From Vulcanimicrobiota bacterium (GTDB lineage: Bacteria > Vulcanimicrobiota > Vulcanimicrobiia > Vulcanimicrobiales > Vulcanimicrobiaceae): a DNA stretch of 64,000 bases. The position numbers and the translations under genes are program-made. The stretch lies in assembly GCA_003151115.1 (NCBI GenBank), contig PLWS01000005.1:248001-312000 (forward strand). The letters are read 5' to 3'. How positions within the stretch are numbered: position 1 is the first letter of the stretch; the number at the start of each line of letters is the position of its first letter. Shown here piece by piece: positions 24,619 to 34,141 of this stretch. Under the pieces are notes generated by a model. The model searched no databases. It saw only the letters and a list, made by a program, of their open reading frames with translations, and was not told where the DNA came from.

Positions 24619-25755
24619 ATGCCCCAAACGATCCCGGCGGCGGTTAGCGATCCGGTCAATGCTCAGATCCTCGCGATCTCCGAAGACCGGCTTACCGGCT
24701 TTCAAGAAGACCCGTTCGGCGAGATAGCCGCGCGCAGCGGCGTGCCCGTCGAGACGGTGCTCGAACGCATTGCTGCGATGCTGCGCGCCGGCACGATCCG
24801 GCGCGTGCGGCAGACGCTGCTCGCAACGAGCCTCGCGCAAGGCGCTCTCGTCGCTTGGCGCGTCCCACCGGAAAAACTCGACGCCGCTTTCGACTACATG
24901 TTCCGCGACGATCCGTTTTCCGGTCACGTCGTCATCCGCACCGCGGATCCGGCCACGCCGGGCGCGTCGTATCGTTTGTGGACCACGCTTAAAGTTCCAC
25001 AAGGCTATTCGCTGCGAAAACACGCCGAGTTTTTGCAGCGGCAGGTCGGCGCGGACCATTTCCGTCTCATGCCGGCAAAGAAATTATTTGCGCTCGGCGT
25101 GGGACACGTCCGCCGGCGCGGGATCGAGATCGGCAGCCGCGCCGACGTTCCGGCCGAGCCAATCGACACGACGATCATCGAGCTTAGCGATCTCCAGTGG
25201 CGCGTGCTCGGCGCGCTCAAGCGCGAGTTTCAGCCCGAAGAGATCGCGCGCGATCTTTGGCGTTCGCGTGCGGCGGAAGCGGGTGTCGAGCCGGATGAGT
25301 TTTACGAAACCGCGCGCGCTTTAAATGCGCGCGGCGTCATCGGCAGATTCTCGACCTTCTTAGAGCACGTCAAAAAAACGGCCGGCGATCAACGAGTGAC
25401 GCGTTACAACGCGCTGTTTCATTGGGCGGTTCCAGCTGGCCGGGAACTCGAAGCCGGACGTGAGGTCGGGCGGCATCATATCGTGACGCACGCCTATTGG
25501 CGCGAGGGCGGCGAGGAGTTTCACAACGTCAACGTCATGGCCGTCGCGCACGGGTTGGACAAAGACGTCGTGCTCGCGCATAAGGCGGCCATCGACGCCC
25601 ACCTGCGGGAAGGCGGCATCGACTTCGGGTATACGAATGTCTTCTGGGGAGGCCGCAGCGAAATCAAGCCGTCCGAGATATCGCCGCTCGCATACCGCGA
25701 GTTCTGCGCAAAGCACGGACTCGATCCCGACACGATGAGAGAGGAGCCTGGATGA
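24619..25755 (+). CDS. Fused AhbA/AhbB-like siroheme decarboxylase (Lrp/AsnC type)
   Basis: 378 residues made of two repeats, each an Lrp/AsnC-type helix-turn-helix followed by a ferredoxin-like domain. First half: EIAARSGVPVETVLERI, GTIRRVRQTLL, YRLWTTLKVPQGYS. Second half: PEEIARDLW, GVIGRFSTFLEH, THAYWREGGEEFHNVNVMAV. This is the layout of siroheme decarboxylase subunits AhbA and AhbB (and NirD-L-G-H), which turn siroheme into 12,18-didecarboxysiroheme for alternative heme or heme d1. Fused forms are known. The alternative is an ordinary regulator, but the C-terminal motifs favour the enzyme. It follows the channel gene by 11 bases. Confidence 0.65.
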   Translation: MPQTIPAAVSDPVNAQILAISEDRLTGFQEDPFGEIAARSGVPVETVLERIAAMLRAGTIRRVRQTLLATSLAQGALVAWRVPPEKLDAAFDYMFRDDPFSGHVVIRTADPATPGASYRLWTTLKVPQGYSLRKHAEFLQRQVGADHFRLMPAKKLFALGVGHVRRRGIEIGSRADVPAEPIDTTIIELSDLQWRVLGALKREFQPEEIARDLWRSRAAEAGVEPDEFYETARALNARGVIGRFSTFLEHVKKTAGDQRVTRYNALFHWAVPAGRELEAGREVGRHHIVTHAYWREGGEEFHNVNVMAVAHGLDKDVVLAHKAAIDAHLREGGIDFGYTNVFWGGRSEIKPSEISPLAYREFCAKHGLDPDTMREEPG

Positions 25756-27446
25756 AACGCATTCTCGCCGCTACGATTGCCGCGGTTTTTGTTCTCGCCG
25801 GATGCACGAAAACAGAGACTACAAATGGCGGCCAAAGCAGTACAGCAATACCGGCTAACGGCACCGATCATACGGTCATGGGCCCGGTGGGGACGCGCAC
25901 AAATAGCTGGACGACTCCCCACGTGCTGCGCTACTCAACTGCTGCCGACGTTTCATCGCTGAATCCACATTTGACACAGCAGCTCGATTTGGGGCTCATG
26001 TCTTCGCTGACGATGGCGTACCTGATCAAATGGGATCACGACAACAAACCGATTCCCGAGCTGGCCACGGAAGTACCGACCCAACAGAATGGCGGCGTCA
26101 GCAAAGATGGTTTGATCATTACGTACCACATTCGCAAGGGCGTGAAGTGGTCCGATGGCGCTCCGTTTAACGCGGATGACGTGGTATTTTCTACGCAGGT
26201 GGTCTTAAATAAGGCCAACAACGAAGTTGGCCGGTCCGGGTGGGACCAGATCGCAAAGATCGACGAACCCGATAAATACACGGTCGTATACCGCTTGAGT
26301 AAACCGTACTCACCGTTTGTGGAGACGTTTTTCTCAACGGCCGGGGCTAACCCGTGCCTGTTGCCCAAACATATCTTAGGCGGACTACCGAACATCAATA
26401 CCGCGCCCTACAATGCGCTGCCTGTGGGCATCGGACCGTTCAAGTATCAGCGCTGGGACCGCGCTTCGCGCGTCGTTATGGTTGCTAATCCCTTGTATTG
26501 GCGCGGCCTGCCAAAGCTGCAGAAGATCGTCTGGGAAATCATTCCGGATCGCAATACGGTGCTCACCCAGATTGAAGCGCACCAACTCGATATGTGGTTT
26601 CCAGTCCCCGGCAACTATTTTGGCCGGACTAGCAGCATCTCGGGGTACACGTCGGTTCGCCTTCCGTCGTTCGCCTACAATCACCTCGATTTCAACACGA
26701 GCAGATCTAAGGTCAGCGATCCGGCCGTGCGCGCAGCCCTTCGTATGGCAATCGATCGCGCGGCGATTCGTTCCAAAGTCAGGCACGGCATCGGATACTT
26801 GCAAGAACAGCCCGCATCGCACACGGCTTCGTACTGGGACCCTTCAATTAAGCTGGTCCCGTTCGACATAGCCCGGGCCAACGGAATCCTAGACAAGGCG
26901 GGCTGGACGCGTGGCCCTGACGGGATTCGCGCGAAGAACGGCGTGAAATTGAACAACCTCGAGTTCGTAAGTGCGACTGGTTCGCCCGATACCGATCTCA
27001 TGATCGAATTGATTCGATCTTGGTGGAAGCAGATCGGCGTCTCGATCGTGGTCAAGAAATATCCTTCGCCGCTCCTTTTTGCGCCCGTTGAAAATGGCGG
27101 AATCGTTTACGGCGGCAAGTGGGATATCATCGCGTTTGCGTGGTTCCTCGATCCGCTTGGCGATTTTTCCTCGATCTACGGATGTTCTCAGATCCCACCC
27201 AACGGGCAAAATGATCTGCATTGGTGCAATCAAAAAGCGGATCGCGCAATGCACGCGCTCTACGCCCACTACAATCAAGCTGATCGCGACAATGACGCGC
27301 GCATTGTAATGGAACAACTCGTCCACGACATTCCGACGATAGTAACAGACGGGCGAGAAGACACTTACGTCGTCAATCAAGACTTGCGAAATTTCCGTCC
27401 AAACGCCGTCTCGCAGTTCGATGACTTCATGAACGTCGACATTTAA
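25752..27446 (+). CDS. Family-5 solute-binding lipoprotein (peptide/nickel/heme type), copy 1
   Basis: 564-residue extracytoplasmic binding protein. The lipobox FVLAGCTK gives a lipid anchor near residue 18. SBP_bac_5 landmarks are LNPHLTQQLD, YHIRKGVKWSDGAPFNADDVVFS near residue 125 (shown in pieces), PVGIGPFKYQRWD, AALRMAIDRAAIRSKV and the C-terminal DIPTIVTDGRED. Family members bind oligopeptides, nickel or heme. The ATG overlaps the decarboxylase stop (ATGA). No permease or ATPase lies nearby. Its DNA is visibly less GC-rich than that of copy 2 next door. Confidence 0.88.
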   Translation: MKRILAATIAAVFVLAGCTKTETTNGGQSSTAIPANGTDHTVMGPVGTRTNSWTTPHVLRYSTAADVSSLNPHLTQQLDLGLMSSLTMAYLIKWDHDNKPIPELATEVPTQQNGGVSKDGLIITYHIRKGVKWSDGAPFNADDVVFSTQVVLNKANNEVGRSGWDQIAKIDEPDKYTVVYRLSKPYSPFVETFFSTAGANPCLLPKHILGGLPNINTAPYNALPVGIGPFKYQRWDRASRVVMVANPLYWRGLPKLQKIVWEIIPDRNTVLTQIEAHQLDMWFPVPGNYFGRTSSISGYTSVRLPSFAYNHLDFNTSRSKVSDPAVRAALRMAIDRAAIRSKVRHGIGYLQEQPASHTASYWDPSIKLVPFDIARANGILDKAGWTRGPDGIRAKNGVKLNNLEFVSATGSPDTDLMIELIRSWWKQIGVSIVVKKYPSPLLFAPVENGGIVYGGKWDIIAFAWFLDPLGDFSSIYGCSQIPPNGQNDLHWCNQKADRAMHALYAHYNQADRDNDARIVMEQLVHDIPTIVTDGREDTYVVNQDLRNFRPNAVSQFDDFMNVDI

Positions 27447-27448
27447 GA

Positions 27449-29080
27449 GTGATCCTTCGGGCTTGCGCGGCGCTCTTTTTGGGCGCCGCGCTCGTTTGTT
27501 GCTCGGCGAATAGCGGCCCACGCTCCGCGGGCTCGCATCAACTGCATCCGTGGACGATTCCCGGTACGCTGCGCTGGGCCGACGGCGAAGATATCGATAA
27601 CCTCAATCCGCTGCTCTCCACGGAGACGCTCGTCAACGACCTGTCGTCTTTTACGATGGGCTATTTCTTTTTGTTCGACGACAAGGGCAACGCGATACCG
27701 TCGCTGTGCTTGAAAGTCCCGACAAAGGCCAACGGATTGATTTCGGCAGACGGAAAGTCCTTGACGTTCCGGCTGCGCCACGGAGTGTTGTGGCACGACG
27801 GAAAGCCGTTTACGTCGGCCGATGTCGCGTTCACCGTCAAAACCATCCTCGACCCGCGCACGAACGTGCTCACCCGCGAAGGCTGGGATCTCATCACGCG
27901 TGTCGACACGCCGGATGCTTATACGGTGATTTTTCGCCTGAAGAAACCGTACGCCGCGTTCATCAACCATTATTTCACGCCGGTCGGCAACCCGGCCATT
28001 CTGCCTAAGCACCTACTCGAAGGCGTAGATATCAACCGCAATTCCTACAACTCGTTGCCCGTTGGGCTCGGACCGTTCCGGTACGTACGGTGGGACCGCG
28101 GCAACGACGTGGTGATGGAAGCGTTTCCCCGTTGGTGGGGCGGCGCGCCGAAACTCAAACGGGTCATCTTTAAAATCATTCCGGATGCAAACTCGGTATT
28201 CGTAGCGCTGCAGTCGCATGCGATCGATATGTACGTGCGCGTTCCGACATCCCAGTATCAATCGGTCGCGCGGACGGCCGCGACCCGAACCATCGCGCAT
28301 GACGTCACGAGCTACGGCCACATCGACTTCAACCTCAAGAATCCGATGCTGGCCGATCCTCAAGTGCGCCAAGCGCTGGCCCGCGCGATCGACGTGCACC
28401 TGCTGTGGCAGAAGGTCGATCACCAAGCCGGTTACCTCGCGTGCACGCCGATCTCCCACTTGAGTTGGGCCTACGATCCGAACGCGCCATGCTATTCGTT
28501 CGATCTGACGGCGGCCGCGGCGCAACTGGATCGCGACGGCTGGAAGCTCGGCGCCGACGGGCTGCGTCACAAGAAGGGCGCAACGCTGCGCTTCGACTTT
28601 GCCGGCAACACCGGCAATCCCGGGCTGGACGCGCGCGTGCTGATGATACAGCAATGGTTCAAGGCGATCGGCGTCGGTCTGGATTACACACGTTACCAGA
28701 CCAACCGCCTTTTTGCGTCCTACGCCGCCGGCGGGATAGCGGCGACACGCAAGTACGATCTGGCGTCGTACGCCTGGACGGTTGCGCCGGATCCCGATCT
28801 CACCAACCTGGTTGCGTGTTCGCGCATCTCGCCGCTCGGTCAGAACTACATGGCCTACTGCAATCCGGAAGTCGACGGTGCCTTACAGGATGCTCTGGTG
28901 CATTACGAGCCCGCACGCAGGCGCGCGGACTACATTTTGATGCAGGAGATCATGGCGCGTGACGTTCCGTTTATCGTGCTCAGCCAGCGGACCGATCACG
29001 TGACGTTCAACGACGATTTTACGGGCGTTAATCCCGGACCGCAGCTGATGTTTTGGAATCCACAGGATATTTCGAACTGA
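27449..29080 (+). CDS. Family-5 solute-binding lipoprotein, copy 2
   Basis: 543 residues, paralogue of the gene two bases upstream. Signal peptide with lipobox ALVCCSAN, then LNPLLSTETLVND, FRLRHGVLWHDGKPFTSADVAF, LPVGLGPFRYVRWD, ARAIDVHLLW and a C-terminal ARDVPFIVLSQRTDH. It starts at GTG. The ligand pocket cannot be read from sequence. As with copy 1, no ABC permease accompanies it, so either a distant transporter is used or the proteins act as carriers only. The 3' end overlaps the opposing GT87 gene by 53 bases. Confidence 0.87.
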   Translation: MILRACAALFLGAALVCCSANSGPRSAGSHQLHPWTIPGTLRWADGEDIDNLNPLLSTETLVNDLSSFTMGYFFLFDDKGNAIPSLCLKVPTKANGLISADGKSLTFRLRHGVLWHDGKPFTSADVAFTVKTILDPRTNVLTREGWDLITRVDTPDAYTVIFRLKKPYAAFINHYFTPVGNPAILPKHLLEGVDINRNSYNSLPVGLGPFRYVRWDRGNDVVMEAFPRWWGGAPKLKRVIFKIIPDANSVFVALQSHAIDMYVRVPTSQYQSVARTAATRTIAHDVTSYGHIDFNLKNPMLADPQVRQALARAIDVHLLWQKVDHQAGYLACTPISHLSWAYDPNAPCYSFDLTAAAAQLDRDGWKLGADGLRHKKGATLRFDFAGNTGNPGLDARVLMIQQWFKAIGVGLDYTRYQTNRLFASYAAGGIAATRKYDLASYAWTVAPDPDLTNLVACSRISPLGQNYMAYCNPEVDGALQDALVHYEPARRRADYILMQEIMARDVPFIVLSQRTDHVTFNDDFTGVNPGPQLMFWNPQDISN

Positions 29081-30410
29081 TCCAGGCGGCGTAAACCAGC
29101 ATCGCGCAACCCGCAAGCGACGCGCACCGAAGCAGCGACCAAAGCGCATTGCGCGCGAAGAGTCGCGTCGCGGCTTGCTCGGCGTGCCAAGCGGCGGAGG
29201 CGCTTAGGGCTGCAACGTGCGGCGGCAGCGCTTCCATCGCGTCAGGCCAAACCGGCATGACGTGTGTGCCGGCAAGAATTCCGGTGACGATAACGAGCAG
29301 TGCAATTGCAGCGGGCACGGCCAGCTCGCGATAAGCAAAATTATCGCGAAGGGCGAGCAGCGCCAGCGCAAATGCGCCGGTCAGCAGAAGCGTTTGGAGC
29401 GTCGTTTCCGGACTCTGCGCGAGCCCGATCCAATTTGTCGCGCATAGCAAGGCGCCGGTCATGGCAAGCGGAAGCGCCGCGGCTGGCGCGCGCAGCGTCA
29501 GCGCGATCGCCGGAACGAACAGAATGACAAGATCGTGCGGATGAAAAAATGCGGCGCCGAACGGCACAAGCGCGCAAGAAACAACGAAGAGTGTCAAGCG
29601 GTCCTCGAATACGACCATGACGCGTAGCCAGCCGAGCAGTGCCGCGACAGCGCCCGCGCCGCCGATCGCAAGCGCTATGCCGGCGGGCGCGCCGAAGCCG
29701 TAGGCTACCGCTGCCGGCGTCAGTTGTATTGCGGAGAATTGTTCCGCGCTTCCGTGCGCCAACAGCACGAGCGCATAGGCGAAAATGCCGTTGACGCTGA
29801 CGCCCGCGCACAGCAGCGCAAATAGTGCCACTGCTGCGATGAGGGCGAGCGCGGTGTCCTTCCGGCGGAACTCCCCGGCGAGCGACAATGCCAAGTTCGG
29901 CTGCGCGAACGCAGCCGTTGCCGCCAGCACTTTGCCGCCGAAGCGCGTCGCGGCATATGCGGCGGTAATAGCGGCGGCCACCGGCAATGCGATCTGGCCC
30001 AATGCCAGAGCGTTCGTGGTAGCGCCGAAACCGAGCGCGGCCGTCGCGAGCGCTAAAAGATTGAAAGGCGATCGTCGCAGCCCGCCGATCGGCAGTACGA
30101 TCCACACCATCACGAAGATCGAGAGCAGAAGAACGGCGCGCCAAAGATTCGCAGCCACCGCGTACGGAAGCCGCGCAAAGGCGGCCCATAACGGGAGCGT
30201 CGCGGGCGGTCCCACAAACGGCAGGAACTCGTAACGGTTTGCATTCACTCCGGGCAAGCTTCGTTCGGTTTGCCAGATGGCGGTGCCATAGGGGTCGCCG
30301 CCATGCGCCCAAGTAGTGCCGGCCGAATAATATGCTTCGAAATCTCGCAGCGATGGACCGGGCGCCCGATGCGGACGCGCGATGGTCAGCGCGGCGATGG
30401 CCGCGAGCAC
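29028..30410 (-). CDS. GT87 (DUF2029) polyprenol-linked glycosyltransferase, integral membrane
   Basis: 460 residues with ten or more hydrophobic helices, matching the GT87 family of mannosyl/arabinosyl-type transferases that use polyprenyl-phosphate sugars outside the inner membrane. The first loop has SLRDFEAYYSAGTTWAHGGDPYG, shown here in full length only by its key residues Asp-Phe and Tyr-Tyr near residue 23, the usual catalytic acid region. Many Ala/Leu-rich helices follow to residue 430. It starts at a GTG 26 bases after the site-2 protease gene. Acceptor unknown; it might glycosylate envelope lipids. Confidence 0.72.
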   Translation of the reverse strand: MLAAIAALTIARPHRAPGPSLRDFEAYYSAGTTWAHGGDPYGTAIWQTERSLPGVNANRYEFLPFVGPPATLPLWAAFARLPYAVAANLWRAVLLLSIFVMVWIVLPIGGLRRSPFNLLALATAALGFGATTNALALGQIALPVAAAITAAYAATRFGGKVLAATAAFAQPNLALSLAGEFRRKDTALALIAAVALFALLCAGVSVNGIFAYALVLLAHGSAEQFSAIQLTPAAVAYGFGAPAGIALAIGGAGAVAALLGWLRVMVVFEDRLTLFVVSCALVPFGAAFFHPHDLVILFVPAIALTLRAPAAALPLAMTGALLCATNWIGLAQSPETTLQTLLLTGAFALALLALRDNFAYRELAVPAAIALLVIVTGILAGTHVMPVWPDAMEALPPHVAALSASAAWHAEQAATRLFARNALWSLLRCASLAGCAMLVYAAWISSKYPVDSKTSAAVRD

Positions 30411-30436
30411 CGCGATCGCCAGCGCGGCGCCGCGTT

Positions 30437-31336
30437 TTACGCCTGGGTCGACGGCATCCCTCCGCTATGCACGGTCATCGACATGAGATAGAAGAGCGCG
30501 AAGAGCGTGACGAGATACCAGAGCCCGACGCGCACTTTGCCGGCCGTCGTCATCGTCGCAAAGCGCGGATCCTTGTGACCGCGCCACCCTGCGATCGCGC
30601 TTGGCAATGCAAGTATGGCGAACAGCAAGACGAAAAAGAGCGGAAAATGCAGTGCTAGCGAGAGCCCGAGGAACACCACAAAACCGCCGACCCACAGCAC
30701 CGGCGAGAGCGCGCCGGCGATCCGGCCGCCGTCAAACGGCAGGACCGGAATCATATTGAAAAGATTCAAGAACGCGCCAACGTATGCGGCCATGTACCAA
30801 AAGACCTGATGGGTCTCCAAGCCGAAAAGGTAGCAGATGGCCGCCACGCCCAGACCTGTAAGTGGCCCGGCAAGGGCGATGTACGCATCATGTTCGAGAT
30901 TCTCGGGAACGCCGCCGACCGTGTACGCGCCAATGAATGGAATGAACATGGGTAAGCGCGCGGGCAGACCATAATTCCGGATCGTGAAGTAGTGCCCCAG
31001 TTCGTGCGCGAGAATCATCAGCACGAAGACCAGCGCAAACTTCCAGCCCCAGAAGATCGCATAAAACCACAGAGAGATGAACATCGTGCCGCCGAACTTT
31101 AGGATAAGGATCAGCGCCTTGAAGTTAAAAAGCACCAGCAGAAGCGATTTGAATTTTAGGAGGATCGCGCCGAGTCCGAGTCCGGCGGCGCCTATGCCTT
31201 CGGCCGTTTTCTTGGCACGGTCTTTTTTGGTGTCGGGCGGAACGTAGTCGACGTCGTACGCGCGGTTCTCCGGCCGCTCGGCGCTAAATCCCGAGGCCCA
31301 CGGATTTTTCGGGGGTTTCTTCCCATCGTCGTCCAC
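30437..31336 (-). CDS. Site-2-type intramembrane metalloprotease (M50)
   Basis: 299 residues with five or six membrane helices. The zinc motif ILAHELGHYFTIR is near residue 111 and the second ligand region NMIPVLPFDGGRIAG near 194, both typical of site-2 proteases. About 45 polar N-terminal residues precede the first helix; no PDZ domain is present. Such enzymes cut membrane-bound regulators or signal peptides. GTG start with GAAGGG seven bases upstream, divergent from the NDH-2 gene by 52 bases. Its substrate is not indicated by the context. Confidence 0.88.
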   Translation of the reverse strand: MDDDGKKPPKNPWASGFSAERPENRAYDVDYVPPDTKKDRAKKTAEGIGAAGLGLGAILLKFKSLLLVLFNFKALILILKFGGTMFISLWFYAIFWGWKFALVFVLMILAHELGHYFTIRNYGLPARLPMFIPFIGAYTVGGVPENLEHDAYIALAGPLTGLGVAAICYLFGLETHQVFWYMAAYVGAFLNLFNMIPVLPFDGGRIAGALSPVLWVGGFVVFLGLSLALHFPLFFVLLFAILALPSAIAGWRGHKDPRFATMTTAGKVRVGLWYLVTLFALFYLMSMTVHSGGMPSTQA

Positions 31337-31388
31337 AATATGACCCTTCTACGATGACAACGCGAGTTCTTAGCGGAAGAGCAAGCGC

Positions 31389-32702
31389 GTGACGCGCATC
31401 GTTATTCTGGGCGGCGGTTTCGCCGCGATTGGCGCAGCGCAACGCCTGGAGCGCATCCTGCGTCCCGACGAAGCCGAACTAACGCTGATCAGCCGCGAGA
31501 ATTTCTCGCTGTTCACGCCGATGCTGCCCGAAGTCAGTTCGGGCGCGCTGGGAACGCGCGACATCGTCACTCCGATCCGCGCTCAGGTACGGCGCACGCA
31601 TTTCATTTTGGCCGACGTCACCGGCGTCGACGTGCAGAAACGCGAGGTTTCGTACGCCCACACGCTGACGGGCGTCACGGAACGCATCGGTTACGATCGG
31701 CTCGTGATGACGACCGGCGCGTCGACCTCGACGTTCGGGTTGCCCGGTATCGCCGAACGCGCCTTCGCGCTCAAGACTTTGGAAGACGCGGCGATCTTGC
31801 GGAACCGTTTCATCTGGCTGCTCGAACTCGCCGACGACGCCGGCGAGCGCGAACGAAAGAAATTGCTGACGCTGGTGGTGGTCGGCGGCGGCTTTACCGG
31901 AGTCGAAACGACGGGCGAGATGGCTGAGCTGTTTCGAAACGTCGAGCGTTTTTATCCACACGTGCGTTCTGGCGACGTGCGCATCGTGCTGATCGAAGGC
32001 GGAGCGACGCTGCTGCCCGGTCTTCCGCCGCGCATGGGTTCATACGCCGAGAAGTTTTTGCGCAAGCGCGGCGTTGAAGTCCTGACGGGCGACGGCGTGC
32101 GCGGCGCCGACGATGAAGGGATCGAACTCGTAAGCGGCAGGCGGATCGAAACGCGCACCATCGTGTGGAGCGCCGGCATCAAGCCGCGCGTACTCCCGGG
32201 AACCGAGACTCTTCCGCGCGCAAAAAACGGCGCGATTTTGGTGGACGCCGACATGAGCGTTCCCGGCTTTCCGGGCATCTGGGCATGCGGCGATTGCGCC
32301 GCGATTCCGGACGGATCCGGCAAGTTCTATCCGCCGACCGCGCAGCACGCCATCCGCGAAGCTCCGCTGCTCGCCGAAAACTTGGTCGCGGCGATGCGAG
32401 GAAAGGCAACGCGTCCGTTTCACTACACGTCACTCGGCATGATGGCGTCGCTGGGAGCGCGCAAGGCGGTGGCGCAGTTGCCGGGCGACCGCGTTCTGAC
32501 CGGTTTTCTCGCGTGGTTTCTGTGGCGGACCTATTACCTGGCGCGCTTGCCCGGCTTGGACCGCAAGCTCCGCGTCGCATTCGACTGGACGCTCGAACTG
32601 CTCTTCCCGCGCGATATTTCGGAGCTGCGCGTCTACACGCGGCGCGCCCAGTCCAGCGCGGCTGCCGACGCGGGGCTTCTCCCGCGCGACGAGAATCCGT
32701 AA
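31389..32702 (+). CDS. ndh: Type II NADH dehydrogenase (NDH-2)
   Basis: 437-residue FAD protein that passes electrons from NADH to quinone without pumping protons. The FAD-binding motif VILGGGFAAIGAAQRLE is at residue 4, the NAD-binding motif LVVVGGGFTGVETTGEMAE near 160, and the second FAD block GIWACGDCAAIPDG near 295. The C-terminal region has an amphipathic stretch (FLAWFLWRTYYLARLPG) as in membrane-attached NDH-2. GTG start. The next gene follows by three bases. Ferredoxin- or sulfide-quinone reductases are related, but the motifs and length fit NDH-2 best. Confidence 0.88.
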   Translation: MTRIVILGGGFAAIGAAQRLERILRPDEAELTLISRENFSLFTPMLPEVSSGALGTRDIVTPIRAQVRRTHFILADVTGVDVQKREVSYAHTLTGVTERIGYDRLVMTTGASTSTFGLPGIAERAFALKTLEDAAILRNRFIWLLELADDAGERERKKLLTLVVVGGGFTGVETTGEMAELFRNVERFYPHVRSGDVRIVLIEGGATLLPGLPPRMGSYAEKFLRKRGVEVLTGDGVRGADDEGIELVSGRRIETRTIVWSAGIKPRVLPGTETLPRAKNGAILVDADMSVPGFPGIWACGDCAAIPDGSGKFYPPTAQHAIREAPLLAENLVAAMRGKATRPFHYTSLGMMASLGARKAVAQLPGDRVLTGFLAWFLWRTYYLARLPGLDRKLRVAFDWTLELLFPRDISELRVYTRRAQSSAAADAGLLPRDENP

Positions 32703-32705
32703 AAC

Positions 32706-34103
32706 GTGGAATTGAAGGAGCCGATCGGGCAGCTCATTCGCGATCCGCGCGAATTCACCAAGGATCTGAAGTTCCCCGATCCGGCCGACATTCGCATCTA
32801 CGACGAGACGCTGCGCGACGGCGAGCAAATGCCGGGCGTTTGCTATACGCCCGAACAGAAGCGCGACATCGCCAAGCAATTGGCCGCAATCGGCGTGCAC
32901 ATCATGAGCGTCGGATTTCCCGCCGCGTCGGCCGGCGACCGCAAGACGCTGCAGCTGGTGATGGAATCGAAACGGAGGGGCGAGCTCGGCAACGTCGAGA
33001 TCGTCGTCATGTGCCGCAGCAATCCCAACGATATCGACGTGACGGCCAAGACGTTGGAAGAGGTGGGCGTTTCACCCTCGGAAGTGACGTTCTTCATCTT
33101 TACGAGCGGCAGCGACTTGCATTTGAAATACAAGATCGGCAAGACACTGCTGAAGTTGGAAGGGCGCGACGAACGCGAATGGCTCGACCTGCCGCTCGAG
33201 TTTTATCGCGAGGCGAACATCAAACTGCAGTGCGACGCTATCCGGTACGCGCGCAGCCGCGGCGTGACGAGCATCGAATTCGGCGCCGAAGACGGGAGCC
33301 GCGGCGACGTCGATTACTTCATTCGTTATTTCAAGCGCAGTTTGGAAGCGGGCGGCGACCGCCCCGCTTGGCCCGACACGGTCGGGTGTTTAACGCCCGA
33401 GGCCGCGCGCTGGTACTGCTCGCGCATCGTCGAGGCGATGCCCAAAGGCTTACCGATGGTCTGTCACTTTCACAACGACTACGGGCTCGGTACGATCAAC
33501 GCGATAACGGCGGTCTCATGCGGCTTCAAGGTCGTTTCGGTTACCGCCAACGGTTACGGCGAGCGCGCCGGCAATGTCAAACTGCATGAGTTCGTCACGG
33601 CACTCAACGTTCTGTACGGCATCGAGATTCCCGGTTTCAAATACGACAAGCTCCGCGAACTCGCGCGCTTTATGGAACGGATGAGCGGCGTGCCGATGCA
33701 GCAGCACGAGCCGATCGTCGGGTCGAAAGTCTTCGCGCACGAGTCGGGCATCCACACGCAGGCGATGCTGATCGACCGGCGCATGTACGAGGCCGTTCCG
33801 GCCGGGCTCGTCGGCGGAGAAATCTCTTGGATATTCGGCAAACATTCGGGCGTTGCGCTCGTCAAGGATACGCTGCGCAAACACGCTGCCGAACTTTCTG
33901 CGCAAGGCGTCGAACCTTCGGATGAACTCGCGCAACGTGTGACCGACGAGATCAAACGGTTGCGCGAAGAGCGCGCCGCGAGCAGCAAGATTGAAGAAAC
34001 CATTGCGCTGTACGAGCGGGCGATGGGGCAGCTCTCGCTGGATGAAGCCGACGTCGTCGAAATCGCGGCGGCGATAGGAGCGCGTAAAATTGTTACGCGC
34101 TAG
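32706..34103 (+). CDS. Homocitrate/isopropylmalate synthase-family enzyme
   Basis: 465 residues of the HMGL-like DRE-TIM metallolyase family, which condenses acetyl-CoA with a 2-oxoacid. Seen are YDETLRDGEQMPGV near residue 33 (catalytic Arg and metal Asp), FGAEDGSR near 195, CHFHNDYGLGTINA near 257 (metal His pair) and ANGYGERAGNVKLHEF. The C-terminal HESGIHTQAML and FGKHSGVA blocks match homocitrate synthase (NifV/HCS) better than citramalate or full-length LeuA, which has a longer regulatory domain. A GTG start follows ndh by three bases. Product remains open between homocitrate and isopropylmalate. Confidence 0.82.
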   Translation: MELKEPIGQLIRDPREFTKDLKFPDPADIRIYDETLRDGEQMPGVCYTPEQKRDIAKQLAAIGVHIMSVGFPAASAGDRKTLQLVMESKRRGELGNVEIVVMCRSNPNDIDVTAKTLEEVGVSPSEVTFFIFTSGSDLHLKYKIGKTLLKLEGRDEREWLDLPLEFYREANIKLQCDAIRYARSRGVTSIEFGAEDGSRGDVDYFIRYFKRSLEAGGDRPAWPDTVGCLTPEAARWYCSRIVEAMPKGLPMVCHFHNDYGLGTINAITAVSCGFKVVSVTANGYGERAGNVKLHEFVTALNVLYGIEIPGFKYDKLRELARFMERMSGVPMQQHEPIVGSKVFAHESGIHTQAMLIDRRMYEAVPAGLVGGEISWIFGKHSGVALVKDTLRKHAAELSAQGVEPSDELAQRVTDEIKRLREERAASSKIEETIALYERAMGQLSLDEADVVEIAAAIGARKIVTR

Positions 34104-34107
34104 ACCC

Positions 34108-34138
34108 TTGTCAAAACGCGCCGCCGTCGTGATATCTA
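34108..34138 (+). promoter_or_regulatory. Predicted promoter of the DUF4258/DUF2283 pair
   Basis: TTGTCA (34108-34113), then GATATC after 17 bases or TATCTA after 19. The start codon GTG at 34142 follows almost at once, so the mRNA would begin at or near it. Confidence 0.35.
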
Positions 34139-34141
34139 TGC

